Shown here: positions 1-6,531 of the stretch, piece by piece
Layout: the number at the start of each line of letters is the position of its first letter
Numbering within the stretch: the first letter of the stretch is position 1
Assembly: GCA_036403235.1 (NCBI GenBank)
Contig: DASWRI010000032.1
Location: 1 to 15,433, forward strand
Source of the DNA: JBGTFE01 sp036403235
GTDB taxonomy: Bacteria > Acidobacteriota > Blastocatellia > Pyrinomonadales > Pyrinomonadaceae
Reading direction: 5' to 3'
Length of the DNA stretch: 15,433 nt
The notes under the pieces: generated by a model
Database searches by the model: none
What the model was told of the DNA's origin: nothing
The model's input: only the letters and a program-made list of their open reading frames with translations
Position numbers and translations under genes: made by a program

Positions 1-2
1 CG

Positions 3-284
3 CGTGTGGCATTGTTTGCCGACACATTTCATGAAGTTAACGGGGCGGCCAACGTGCTTCGCCGGTTGACCGATTTTGCCAAGACAAACGGATACCCGTT
101 TTTGTGTATTCGCACAGGCAAAAAAACACGAGTCTGGGAAGTCGGGAGACTGCGCTCCGAAAAAAATGTTCGCTTTCTTGAAATAAAAAAGTTCGCGTCG
201 GTGAAAACAACTTGCTTATCGCAGCTAAATAAAATCGCGGATAAATATTTTTCCCTGTTCATCTTTTATTCATCTTTGATTTGA
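3..284 (+). pseudogene. 5' fragment of a GT4-type glycosyltransferase, truncated
   Basis: The frame is open from the window edge, so the true start lies a few codons upstream; the GTG at 6 is probably an internal Val. The first 40 residues read VALFADTFHEVNGAANVLRR and then GYPFLCIRTG. That is the N-terminal Rossmann strand and loop of family 4 (group 1) glycosyltransferases, which transfer sugars from nucleotide donors onto lipids or glycans at the cytoplasmic membrane. After about residue 70 the similarity fades, and a TGA ends the protein at about 94 residues, where the family has roughly 380-420. The donor-binding C-terminal domain is absent and no other frame in the next 170 bases clearly restores it. 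I read it as a decayed or deleted gene. An assembly error or a genuinely short protein is less likely. Confidence 0.6.
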
Positions 285-437
285 TACCGTTACTGTTTAA
301 ATCTTTGTGGATTATCCATACAGGTTAATTTACTACAAAGGTTAAAGCGGGTGCTGTTTAGCAGTAGTAATTCAAAGTATTTGGATTATCAACGGTTTTG
401 GTGCCAATAAGCAGCTAGCCGGAAAGACAGATTGAAG

Positions 438-445
438 AAAGGAGA
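438..445 (+). promoter_or_regulatory. Ribosome binding site AAAGGAGA for the COG4705 protein
   Basis: This is a near-perfect Shine-Dalgarno sequence 9 bases before the ATG at 455. It fixes that start and stands out because several other genes here lack a recognisable site. Confidence 0.75.
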
Positions 446-454
446 TAGAGCAAC

Positions 455-1993
455 ATGACTGAAAGCAAACTGCAACCCGACGAAATACTGAGCAAAGTCC
501 CCCAGGTAACCGTATTTTTCTGGATCATAAAAGTCTTATGCACTACTGTCGGTGAAACTGTCTCGGATTTCCTGAACGTCAATCTCGGTTTTGGACTGAA
601 AGGCACTTCCATCGCCGCCGGAATCTGTCTCCTGGTCGTGCTCTTCTTTCAGTTCAGGGCGAAGAAGTATATACCAGCTATTTATTGGCTCACGGTCGTG
701 CTCATCAGTATATTCGGCACGCTGGTTACAGACATTCTGACCGACAGTCTCGGATTCCCGCTCGAAGCAAGCACTATCATCTTTAGTGTCGCGTTGGCGC
801 TCACTTTTGTTATCTGGTACGCCAAAGAGAAGACGCTTTCAATCCATTCCATTTTTACCAGAAGAAGGGAGGTTTTCTATTGGTTAGCTATCCTTTTCAC
901 CTTCGCCCTAGGCACTGCGACGGGAGATTTGATGGCAGAAAGTCTCGGTCTTGGCTATCTTGTAACCGGACTCATAGTTTTGGGCATCATCGCCGCGGCA
1001 GCAATCGCCTGGCGTTTCGGACTGGACGCGGTGCTGGCATTCTGGATCGCCTACATCCTGACGCGACCTCTGGGAGCATCGCTTGGGGATTATCTCTCTC
1101 AATCTCAAGCTAACGGCGGATTGGGACTCGGCGCGACAATCACCAGCGCGATATTTCTTATCGCGATTCTTGCGGTCGTCATATACCTTGCCGTCACCCA
1201 AAGAGATTTCATCGCCGATACGTCTACGGAGAGGGCAACCGAAAAGAACCGAACTGGAGTTATGTGGCAAGTTGTTGCAGTCGTGGCGCTGTTGCTGATC
1301 GGAGGCGGCTCAGGCTACTACGCACGACGGGCACAGCTCAGAAATCAGGCGGCACTCTCCGTTTCGCCAACTGCGCCGCTCGGAGACATAACCGCTTTCA
1401 GGAAGATAGCAGAAGATATGCTTAGCCTTGTGCGTGCCGGTAATATGTCCGGCGCCAAGACGAGAGCTGATGATCTTGAAACTGCCTGGGACAACGCTCA
1501 GGCGCGACTCCGTCCGATGAATGAAGAAAAGTGGATACTGATGGACAGTGCTATTGACGATGTTCTGACGAAAGTACGGTCAGGGCAACAAAACGGTGCA
1601 GAAATCAGTGATTCATTAGAATCATTTATTAATGTGATGGATAACCTCGGCAATCAGGCGGCGCAGCCCCGAACTGAGACACCGGGGCCGGTTTCGTCAA
1701 CTAAGCCGCTGGGTGATCTTTCTGCTTTCAGGAAAATTGCAGAGGATATGCTGCGTCTGGTTCGTGCCGGTGATATGTCCGGCGCTAAGTCGCGAGCCGG
1801 GGATTTGGAGTCGGCGTGGGACAATGCACAGGCACGTCTGCGTCCAATGAGTCCTGAAAAGTGGACGTTAATGGATAATGCCATTGATGACGTCCTGAAG
1901 AAAGTGCGCTCCGTGCGACCAAATGATGCAGAATGCAGTGCTTCCCTGGAAGCATTGATTGCTGTCATCAACACACTCGATAATCAGAAGTAG
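455..1993 (+). CDS. COG4705-family membrane protein with duplicated C-terminal helical domain
   Basis: 512 residues. The first 290 are a polytopic membrane domain with about nine hydrophobic segments. Four degenerate internal repeats (near residues 30-50, 88-106, 152-172 and 206-228) each carry a small-residue/D pattern followed by LG, for example VGETVSDFLNVNLGFG and LGTATGDLMAESLGLG. This matches the COG4705 'uncharacterised membrane-anchored protein' family, whose function is unknown. The last membrane segment (about 269-288) leads into a soluble tail. The tail has two copies of an approximately 90-residue helical domain (308-397 and 418-507) with conserved FRKIAEDML, DLE(T/S)AWDNAQARLRP and AIDDVL. 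Similar tails occur on other membrane and periplasmic proteins of unknown role. The start is set by AAAGGAGA 9 bases upstream. Codon choice looks less biased to CG-rich triplets than in the genes to the right, so horizontal gain is possible but unproven. Confidence 0.85.
   Translation: MTESKLQPDEILSKVPQVTVFFWIIKVLCTTVGETVSDFLNVNLGFGLKGTSIAAGICLLVVLFFQFRAKKYIPAIYWLTVVLISIFGTLVTDILTDSLGFPLEASTIIFSVALALTFVIWYAKEKTLSIHSIFTRRREVFYWLAILFTFALGTATGDLMAESLGLGYLVTGLIVLGIIAAAAIAWRFGLDAVLAFWIAYILTRPLGASLGDYLSQSQANGGLGLGATITSAIFLIAILAVVIYLAVTQRDFIADTSTERATEKNRTGVMWQVVAVVALLLIGGGSGYYARRAQLRNQAALSVSPTAPLGDITAFRKIAEDMLSLVRAGNMSGAKTRADDLETAWDNAQARLRPMNEEKWILMDSAIDDVLTKVRSGQQNGAEISDSLESFINVMDNLGNQAAQPRTETPGPVSSTKPLGDLSAFRKIAEDMLRLVRAGDMSGAKSRAGDLESAWDNAQARLRPMSPEKWTLMDNAIDDVLKKVRSVRPNDAECSASLEALIAVINTLDNQK
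1376..1645 (+). repeat. Tandem intragenic duplication, copy 1
   Basis: Encodes residues 308-397 of the COG4705 protein, beginning PLGDITAFRKIAEDML. It pairs with the copy at 1706-1975, offset by exactly 330 bases (110 codons) and in the same frame. DNA identity is visibly high in the AWDNAQARLRP and IDDVL stretches, suggesting a fairly recent duplication. Confidence 0.85.
1706..1975 (+). repeat. Tandem intragenic duplication, copy 2
   Basis: Encodes residues 418-507, beginning PLGDLSAFRKIAEDML. Changes relative to copy 1 are mostly conservative in the first 65 residues and denser at the end. The roughly 20-residue linker between the copies is rich in Pro, Ser and Thr. Confidence 0.85.
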
Positions 1994-2164
1994 AGCAATC
2001 CGGTGACGTTGAAAATAACATATAAAAGACATTTTAGCTGCTATCTTTTACGGTTGAAATCTTTAATCACTTTTTTGTTTTGACTTCTTAAAATGGGATG
2101 ATTGCAGGCGTTTGTACTTTAAAGTTTACTGAATTTCGAAATCATTAGATATTATTAACGGTTT
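1994..2164. other. AT-rich intergenic gap without a recognised feature
   Basis: A weak hairpin (AAAAGA at 2024-2029 with TCTTTT at 2044-2049) lacks a following T run, so I do not call it a terminator. No convincing promoter or Shine-Dalgarno site precedes the ATG at 2165. Confidence 0.5.
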
Positions 2165-2485
2165 ATGAAATTAATAAGACAAAGTATAAGTTTATGTTTA
2201 TTAGCGGCAGCACTCTTAATCGCCGCTAACGCCCAGCAAACGGCTAACGGAACATCCGAACCCGGAATTATCGTCACCCGATTCGGCGCTTTTGACCCGA
2301 CGCCTGGCGCGGGCGATACGATTATCCCGCGAAATTATGGTCGCGGGACGTCGTTTTTCGTCGTCAATCTGCGCTCGCCGTTTTTCGGCGAACCCGTCTC
2401 GCTCGCCAGCGGTTTCGGTTTCGGCGGCGGCGGTCAAAGCGGAGGCGATCGCCGTGTCAGATTTGAAGTCCAGTTTAGTTTTTAA
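2165..2485 (+). CDS. Small secreted protein, probable collapsed remnant of an Oar-like TonB-dependent receptor
   Basis: 106 residues. Residues 1-23 form a classical signal peptide (positive start, CLLAAALLIAANA, cleavage before QQ). Residues 35-70 (IIVTRFGAFDPTPGAGDTII, then PRNYGRGTSFFVVNLR) resemble a stretch near the C-terminal end of the large carboxypeptidase-like/TonB-dependent receptors common in Acidobacteria. Residues 71-106 (SPFFGEPVSLASGFGFGGGG, then DRRVRFEVQFSF) resemble the extreme C-terminus of the same receptors. The chain ends in a terminal Phe with alternating hydrophobics, like an outer-membrane beta-signal. In full receptors these segments are separated by an ARNLFN-type strand region ending in NLSSPFFG. 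The joint after residue 70 (near base 2375) looks like a deletion between related NLR and NLSS stretches, with a second deletion behind the signal peptide. It is too short for a barrel. Homology is from memory; a small exported protein in its own right is the alternative. Confidence 0.55.
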   Translation: MKLIRQSISLCLLAAALLIAANAQQTANGTSEPGIIVTRFGAFDPTPGAGDTIIPRNYGRGTSFFVVNLRSPFFGEPVSLASGFGFGGGGQSGGDRRVRFEVQFSF

Positions 2486-2526
2486 TGGCTATTCTTGTAT
2501 ATCAATAAATTGTTCAACTAAAACCT

Positions 2527-3582
2527 ATGAAAAAATTAACTAAAATATCATTCCTGTTGCTTTTTCTGTCAATTTTCGGCGCGAGCGTTTGTGTTGCGCA
2601 AATACCGGCGTCAAATCCGCAGACTTTGAGCGGCTATCATCTTCTAAAAAAGATTGAAATCGGCGGCGAAGGCGGATGGGATTATCTTTTTGCCGACAGC
2701 AAAACTCATCGCCTCTATGTTTCGCACTCAACGAAAGTCGTCGTCATCGACACCGAATCGGGAAACAAAATCGGCGAAATTACTAATACGAACGGCGTTC
2801 ACGGAATTGCCATCGCAGACAAACTCGGACGCGGATTTACCAGCTATGGGCGCGATAATTCGGTAACCATCTTTGATTTGAAAACGCTTAAAAGATTGGA
2901 GGACGTAAAAGTCGGCAAAAATCCTGATGCAATCATTTACGATGAGGCAACAAAACGTGTTTTCGCTTTTAACGGCGGCAGTTTCGATGCGACCGTCATT
3001 GACGCTGCAAGCGGCAAGGTGGTCGGGACAATTGACCTGGGCGGCAAACCCGAATTTGCTACTTCAAACGGCAAAGGAATGATTTTCGTTAATATCGAAG
3101 ATAAATCCGAAGTCGTCGCGATTGATTCGCGCAGCTTAACTGCTAAAGAGCATTGGTCGATTGCACCCGGCGAAGAGCCTTCAGGAATGGCAATTGACAC
3201 GAAAACACATCGCTTATTTATCGTTTGCAGTAACGAGAAAATGATTATTCTAAACGCCGATACAGGCAAGGTTATAGCCGATTTAGCAATTGGCGAAGGT
3301 ACCGATGCCGCTGGATTCGACCCAAAAACGAAGCTCGCTTTCAGCTCAAATGGGGCAGGAAATTTGACTATTATACGTGAAGATTCCGCCGATAAATTCA
3401 GCATTGTCGAAAGCATACAAACGCAGCGCGGCGCTCGAACGATGACGCTCGACACAAAAACCGGTAATATTTATCTGCCGACCGCCGAGTTTGGTGAAAC
3501 TCCCGCGCCGACCAAGGAACGCCCGAATCCGCGGCCGAGCATCGTGCCGAACAGTTTTGTAATTTTAGTTTTTGGCAAATGA
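2527..3582 (+). CDS. Secreted YVTN-type beta-propeller repeat protein (YncE-like)
   Basis: 351 residues. A signal peptide covers about residues 1-24 (MKKLTKISFLLLFLSIFGAS then VCVA). The rest is a set of beta-propeller blades with the pattern V-x-V-I-D-x-x-(S/T)-G-K-x-x-G-x-I: residues 71-85 (VVVIDTESGNKIGEI), 113-130, 155-173 (ATVIDAASGKVVGTIDLGG), 196-212 and 239-258 (MIILNADTGKVIADLAIGEG). Such proteins are exported and usually act as binding scaffolds; no catalytic motif is visible and the ligand cannot be read from the sequence. The ATG at 2527 has no Shine-Dalgarno site but places the signal peptide correctly. It lies 41 bases after the small secreted protein, so the two may share a transcript. 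A Pro-rich stretch near 323-341 precedes the final strand. Confidence 0.85.
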   Translation: MKKLTKISFLLLFLSIFGASVCVAQIPASNPQTLSGYHLLKKIEIGGEGGWDYLFADSKTHRLYVSHSTKVVVIDTESGNKIGEITNTNGVHGIAIADKLGRGFTSYGRDNSVTIFDLKTLKRLEDVKVGKNPDAIIYDEATKRVFAFNGGSFDATVIDAASGKVVGTIDLGGKPEFATSNGKGMIFVNIEDKSEVVAIDSRSLTAKEHWSIAPGEEPSGMAIDTKTHRLFIVCSNEKMIILNADTGKVIADLAIGEGTDAAGFDPKTKLAFSSNGAGNLTIIREDSADKFSIVESIQTQRGARTMTLDTKTGNIYLPTAEFGETPAPTKERPNPRPSIVPNSFVILVFGK

Positions 3583-3606
3583 TACTAGATATGTAAAAAA
3601 TAAAAG

Positions 3607-3631
3607 GCCGGAGTCTAAAAAATCCTTCGGC
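3607..3631 (-). terminator. Weak hairpin with T-rich flank on the minus strand
   Basis: GCCGGAG (3607-3613) pairs with CTTCGGC (3625-3631) with one G-T wobble. Read on the minus strand, the stem is followed by TTTTATTTTTT. It would stop transcription coming leftward towards the 3' end of the beta-propeller gene. On the plus strand there is no T run. Confidence 0.35.
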
Positions 3632-3660
3632 TGGATTTGAAAGATTTTATAAAGCTTCCG

Positions 3661-3763
3661 TCGAAACGATAGATGTGTTTCGAAAAGTTTTCCGCATGTT
3701 GAAAACGTTTTTCGAAGTGTTGAAAACATTTTTTGACGCGTTGAAATGCTCTCGATGCGTCTC
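3661..3763. repeat. Degenerate 21-base tandem repeats
   Basis: Successive units are 3661-3679, 3680-3700, 3701-3721, 3722-3742 and 3743-3763. The best-conserved core is TGTTGAAAAC followed by a T run and a CG-containing spacer. The period is 19-21 bases. An isolated related unit (GTGTTGAAAAGTTTATGC) follows the palindrome near 3801. The period equals seven codons, so both strands read as heptad peptides. Spacing and divergence are unlike a CRISPR array. Confidence 0.6.
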
Positions 3764-3848
3764 GCTAAAGATTTTCTGCATGCAGAAAATCTTTAGTAGA
3801 GTGTTGAAAAGTTTATGCTGCGTGCAGCTTTTAATAAAAAAGGCGTGA
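3696..3848 (+). CDS. Possible 50-residue heptad-repeat, Cys-rich peptide
   Basis: An ATG at 3696 opens a 50-codon frame that stops at TGA 3846-3848, inside the left arm of the terminator. The peptide is built of seven-residue steps: MLKTFFE, VLKTFFD, ALKCSRC, VSLKIFC, MQKIFSR, VLKSLCC, VQLLIKK, then A. It is basic, has six Cys, and would form an amphipathic helix. The frame is open further upstream (GTG at 3675). There is no Shine-Dalgarno site, and the pattern may simply be what a 21-base repeat looks like when translated. I recognise no family. The minus strand is also open here with a different heptad, which argues for caution. Confidence 0.2.
   Translation: MLKTFFEVLKTFFDALKCSRCVSLKIFCMQKIFSRVLKSLCCVQLLIKKA
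3765..3796. repeat. Perfect 32-base palindrome
   Basis: CTAAAGATTTTCTGCA (3765-3780) is followed immediately by its exact reverse complement (3781-3796), with no spacer. It could extrude as a hairpin or bind a dimeric protein. No T run follows, so a simple terminator is unlikely. It lies between copies of the degenerate repeat. Confidence 0.9.
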
Positions 3849-3869
3849 AGATAATTTTTCACGCCTTTT
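3838..3869. terminator. Bidirectional intrinsic terminator
   Basis: AAAAGGCGTGAA (3838-3849) and TTCACGCCTTTT (3858-3869) form a perfect 12-base-pair stem with an 8-base loop. The outer A/T pairs give a short T tract on both strands. It closes the transcript from the beta-propeller gene and repeat block and insulates the metalloprotease gene. Confidence 0.8.
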
Positions 3870-3895
3870 CGTTCCGCGTGCGCCGAAAATTTTTG

Positions 3896-3924
3896 TTGAT
3901 TTGTCGGGTGAAAATCTGTATTGT
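3896..3924 (+). promoter_or_regulatory. Putative sigma70-type promoter for the M43 protease
   Basis: TTGATT (3896-3901) and TATTGT (3919-3924) are separated by 17 bases, just past the terminator and about 90 bases before the start codon. Both boxes differ from consensus, so this is a prediction only. Confidence 0.35.
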
Positions 3925-4000
3925 AAATAAAACCCAATTTTTAGTCGGTGTTTTAAAATTCATACAAACCGTTTTCCTAAATTCAAAAAATAACATTCAA

Positions 4001-4005
4001 GGGAG
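4001..4005 (+). promoter_or_regulatory. Ribosome binding site GGGAG of the M43 protease
   Basis: AAGGGAG ends 11 bases before the ATG at 4017, a slightly long but workable spacing. It supports that start, which also gives a good signal peptide. Confidence 0.55.
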
Positions 4006-4016
4006 ATTACCGACAG

Positions 4017-4931
4017 ATGAAAAAATTACGTGTTTTAGCGGCCTTCGCGGGCGCATTTGCGATTGCTCTGGGTTTTCTGGCGTTGCAATATACGACCAAT
4101 GCTCATATTAATCAGGATAAAGAGGTCGTTAAAGAACCGATTCAGGTCAGAGGCGAGCGTCTCTGCGCGACCGACCACAATCCCATAAAAATCAGTAAAA
4201 TGGAAGCCGACTTTGCCAATCGTCTCAGCGCGGCGGAAAAATCGGGCGCTACCGTTGCCAACGTGACGGGCGGAACTATCAACGTCTACCTGCACGTCGT
4301 GCGCAAAGGAACGGGCATTGCCAACGGCGACATCTCGACGACGATGATTAACGACCAGATGAATGTCCTTAACGCCGCATACGGCAGCTGGGGCTGGCAC
4401 TTTAATCTCGTTTCGACCGACCGCACGACGAACGCGACGTGGTATACGAACTGCTACGGCTCGAGCGAAAGCGCCATGAAAAACGCGCTTCGTCAGGGAA
4501 CGGCGGACGATTTGAATATCTACACCTGCTCGCCTTCAGGCGGAATTTTAGGCTACGCGACGTTTCCTTCGAGCTACACCAGCCAGCCGAAGCTCGACGG
4601 CGTCGTGATTCTCTACAGCTCGCTTCCGGGCGGCAGTGCCACGCCGTATAACCTCGGCGACACGGCGACGCACGAAATCGGACACTGGATGGGCTTGTAT
4701 CACACGTTCCAGGGCGGATGCACCGGCAGCGGCGATTTCGTCTCCGACACGCCGGCTGAAAAGAGCGCGGCCTTTGGCTGTCCGAGCGGACGCAACACCT
4801 GCAGCGGCACAGGCAACGACCCGATTACAAACTTTATGGACTACACGGACGATTCGTGCATGTTCCAGTTTACCAGCGGTCAGGACGCGAGAATGGATTC
4901 GCAGTTTACGACCTATCGCTACAACAAGTAA
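4017..4931 (+). CDS. Secreted M43 (pappalysin/cytophagalysin-type) zinc metalloprotease
   Basis: 304 residues. An N-terminal signal peptide (MKKLRVLAAFAGAFAIALGF, cleavage near residue 29) sends it out of the cytoplasm. After a short pro-region the catalytic domain begins near residue 86. The zinc site is HEIGHWMGLYH at 219-229 (His219, Glu220, His223, His229), the extended metzincin motif. The Met-turn is in NFMDYTDDSCMFQF (Met274), typical of family M43. GDFVSDTPAE (239-248) is the family's conserved segment linking zinc site and Met-turn. Cysteines at 235, 256, 262 and 281 could form the usual disulphides. It would cleave extracellular or periplasmic proteins; the substrate is unknown. It is complete, has no C-terminal sorting domain, and is monocistronic between two terminators. 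The putative pro-region has a Cys (50) that might act in latency, which is inference. Confidence 0.93.
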   Translation: MKKLRVLAAFAGAFAIALGFLALQYTTNAHINQDKEVVKEPIQVRGERLCATDHNPIKISKMEADFANRLSAAEKSGATVANVTGGTINVYLHVVRKGTGIANGDISTTMINDQMNVLNAAYGSWGWHFNLVSTDRTTNATWYTNCYGSSESAMKNALRQGTADDLNIYTCSPSGGILGYATFPSSYTSQPKLDGVVILYSSLPGGSATPYNLGDTATHEIGHWMGLYHTFQGGCTGSGDFVSDTPAEKSAAFGCPSGRNTCSGTGNDPITNFMDYTDDSCMFQFTSGQDARMDSQFTTYRYNK

Positions 4932-4941
4932 GACGTAAATC

Positions 4942-4969
4942 AATTACGAATTACGAATTTCAAATTACG
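4942..4969. repeat. Heptamer repeat AATTACG, left arm
   Basis: Four 7-base units: AATTACG, AATTACG, AATTTCA, AATTACG. The first 18 bases (AATTACGAATTACGAATT, 4942-4959) are the exact reverse complement of 5016-5033. Confidence 0.9.
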
Positions 4970-5010
4970 AATGGCGGAACTGATTTATTCAATTCCGCCA
5001 TTCTTTTTTT
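4969..5010 (+). terminator. Intrinsic terminator of the M43 protease gene
   Basis: GAATGGCGGAA (4969-4979) pairs perfectly with TTCCGCCATTC (4993-5003) over 11 base pairs and is followed by a run of T. It points rightward, 38 bases after the stop codon. The minus strand lacks a T run, so it does not serve the convergent esterase gene. Confidence 0.88.
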
Positions 5011-5015
5011 TCTTC

Positions 5016-5040
5016 AATTCGTAATTCGTAATTCGCAATT
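5016..5040. repeat. Heptamer repeat AATTCGT, right arm
   Basis: AATTCGT, AATTCGT, AATTCGC, AATT, in inverse orientation to the units at 4942-4969. Together with the terminator they form a nested inverted structure of about 90 bases between convergent genes. Confidence 0.9.
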
Positions 5041-5046
5041 AAAACC

Positions 5047-5715
5047 CTACCGTCCTTTAAGCCACGTTTTCATATCTTCGCGCATTTCGTCGGTAATTTC
5101 GTGTTTGGCGTCGTAGCCTTTCGAAGTGAAGATGTTCAGACGTTTTTTCAATTTCTCCTTAAAAGCCTGATATTTTTCCAGCGGGTAAAACTCGTCATCG
5201 TTGGCGTATAGATAAAAAACGTCCGCCGCGAGCGGCCTGTAAATTTCGTTCGTCTCCAAATCCGAAGGAATTCCGCCGCAGACGCCGATAACGCCGCGCA
5301 AAAGCTGCGGGTATGTAAAGGCAAAGCGAAAATTGAGCGCACAGGCCTGCGAAAATCCGTAGAGATAAATTTTGCTCATGTCGATGCGGTTTTCGCTTCG
5401 CAGCTTTTCGACGATTTCGAGCAGAAAATTGTGATGAATCGGAATCGATTCGTCCGATTTGTAATCGGTCAGCCAGCCGAATCCCGTCCGGTAGCCGTTT
5501 TCGGTTTCGCGAAAATGTTGATAAGGCGCTTGCAGCGCGGCGACAACGAAATTTTCCGGCGCAACGGCTAGCGCCTCGCGCATCATATAGCGTTTGTGCG
5601 CGCCGTAGCCGTGAACCGCGAGCAACAGAGGCAAAGGCTCTTCCGCGTTTTCGGGGACGTGCAAATCGTAATAAAGATTGATTTCGGTTTTGAATGATAA
5701 ATCGGTTTGCAGCAT
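5047..5715 (-). CDS. Alpha/beta-hydrolase, phospholipase/carboxylesterase family
   Basis: 222 residues, cytoplasmic (no signal peptide). The fold signs are LLLAVHGYG (30-38, HG oxyanion-hole turn), the nucleophile elbow YGFSQA with Ser122, an acidic candidate in YANDDEF (Asp173 or Asp174) and a C-terminal His205 in DAKHE, giving a complete Ser-Asp-His triad. Length and motif order fit the small carboxylesterase/phospholipase (PF02230-like) group, which hydrolyses acyl esters; the actual substrate is not evident. It begins 3 bases after the stop of the upstream methyltransferase, so the two are almost certainly one transcript, with likely translational coupling since no separate ribosome site is seen. 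A dienelactone-hydrolase-like or feruloyl-esterase role is possible. Confidence 0.82.
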   Translation of the reverse strand: MLQTDLSFKTEINLYYDLHVPENAEEPLPLLLAVHGYGAHKRYMMREALAVAPENFVVAALQAPYQHFRETENGYRTGFGWLTDYKSDESIPIHHNFLLEIVEKLRSENRIDMSKIYLYGFSQACALNFRFAFTYPQLLRGVIGVCGGIPSDLETNEIYRPLAADVFYLYANDDEFYPLEKYQAFKEKLKKRLNIFTSKGYDAKHEITDEMREDMKTWLKGR

Positions 5716-5718
5716 AAA

Positions 5719-6531
5719 TTATTTAACTTTTTCCACCCATTCGCGCGGGTTGACCGCGCCGTGCGGCACGAGCGAGCGGAAAATTTTGTATTTTTTCTTT
5801 TCGAAGCCTTTTAATTCCTTTTTTAAAACGACAAACGGAATGAGCCGGCCCAGTTTTTTATAGAGCGCAAGCTTTGCGTCGCGAAATTGTAGATTTTCCT
5901 TTTCGTCCGGGTTAAACTGCGCCCACGCAATCGAGCCGCAAAAACCGCACGCGCCGAACTTCGGCGAGAGCAGAATGTCTTCCATAAAAACGCGTATGCC
6001 GCCGTCGAATTCGTGCAGAACGTCGTGAATCGCGACAATCGCGCCGGGCGCTAAATATTGCTCAAACCCGTCAAAATCGAGCTTTGTTCCTTTATACGTG
6101 TGGTCGCCGTCAATCCACAAAAGCCGTAGAGGTTTGTTCCAGACGGCCGCCAGCTCATAAGAAAACATCCGGTGAAACTCGATTTTGTCCGCAACGCCGT
6201 GCGCCTCGATATTTTTCTGAAAATCGGCGAAAGAGCTCGCGTCGCCGCGCAAATCCGGGTCTGTCTCGGACGGCGCGGTCATCGGGTCGACGGCGTGAAC
6301 TTTTGTTTTTCTCATCAAGGAAGCGGATTTTGCCAGAATTACGGTCGATTTTCCTTTAAACGAGCCGATTTCCAGAATTTCGCCGGTCGGCGCGCTCGGA
6401 TACGCCGCCAGCAGAGCGAGAAAACGCATCTCGTTCGGCGCGAGATAGCCTTCTACGCCGGCGACTTCCGGCAAAAGATTTTCGACGAACGATTCAAAAT
6501 CGTCGGGCAGTTTTTCAGTGGATGTTTGCAT
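5719..6531 (-). CDS. Class I SAM-dependent methyltransferase (Methyltransf_24 type)
   Basis: 270 residues, soluble. SAM-binding motif I is ILEIGSFKGKST (52-63). An acidic strand-2 end follows in AVDPMT (80-85). WIDGDHTYKG (139-148) and AIVAIHD (164-170) complete the pattern of the Methyltransf_24/cephalosporin-hydroxylase-like group, often found in polysaccharide and O-antigen clusters where it methylates sugars. That acceptor is inferred from its position beside an O-antigen ligase. A basic C-terminal tail (about 225-255) may touch the membrane or a polyanion. It is first in a two-gene minus-strand unit with the esterase 3 bases downstream. No Shine-Dalgarno sequence precedes the ATG. Confidence 0.85.
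   Translation of the reverse strand: MQTSTEKLPDDFESFVENLLPEVAGVEGYLAPNEMRFLALLAAYPSAPTGEILEIGSFKGKSTVILAKSASLMRKTKVHAVDPMTAPSETDPDLRGDASSFADFQKNIEAHGVADKIEFHRMFSYELAAVWNKPLRLLWIDGDHTYKGTKLDFDGFEQYLAPGAIVAIHDVLHEFDGGIRVFMEDILLSPKFGACGFCGSIAWAQFNPDEKENLQFRDAKLALYKKLGRLIPFVVLKKELKGFEKKKYKIFRSLVPHGAVNPREWVEKVK

Larger units (their letters stand above)
3583..4016. other. 434-base gene-poor interval with repeats, palindrome, terminator and putative promoter
   Basis: It contains, in order: a small hairpin at 3607-3631, degenerate 21-base repeats, a perfect 32-base palindrome, a possible 50-codon reading frame, a strong terminator, and a promoter-like pair with a ribosome binding site before the metalloprotease. 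Each is listed separately. No conventional gene is seen on either strand. Confidence 0.7.

Noticed and set aside
2024..2049. Terminator after the COG4705 gene
   Set aside because: The stem is six A/T-rich pairs with a large loop and no T run on the exit side.
2937..3455. 172-codon open frame on the minus strand
   Set aside because: Antisense to the beta-propeller gene, which has a signal peptide and several recognisable blades.
3661..3763. CRISPR-like array
   Set aside because: The units are contiguous, short and diverged, with no conserved repeat separated by unique spacers, and no cas gene is nearby.
3647..3937. 96-codon minus-strand frame with heptad peptide repeats
   Set aside because: Its regularity is explained by the 21-base DNA repeats and the palindrome; it crosses the terminator stem, has no ribosome site and resembles no protein I know.
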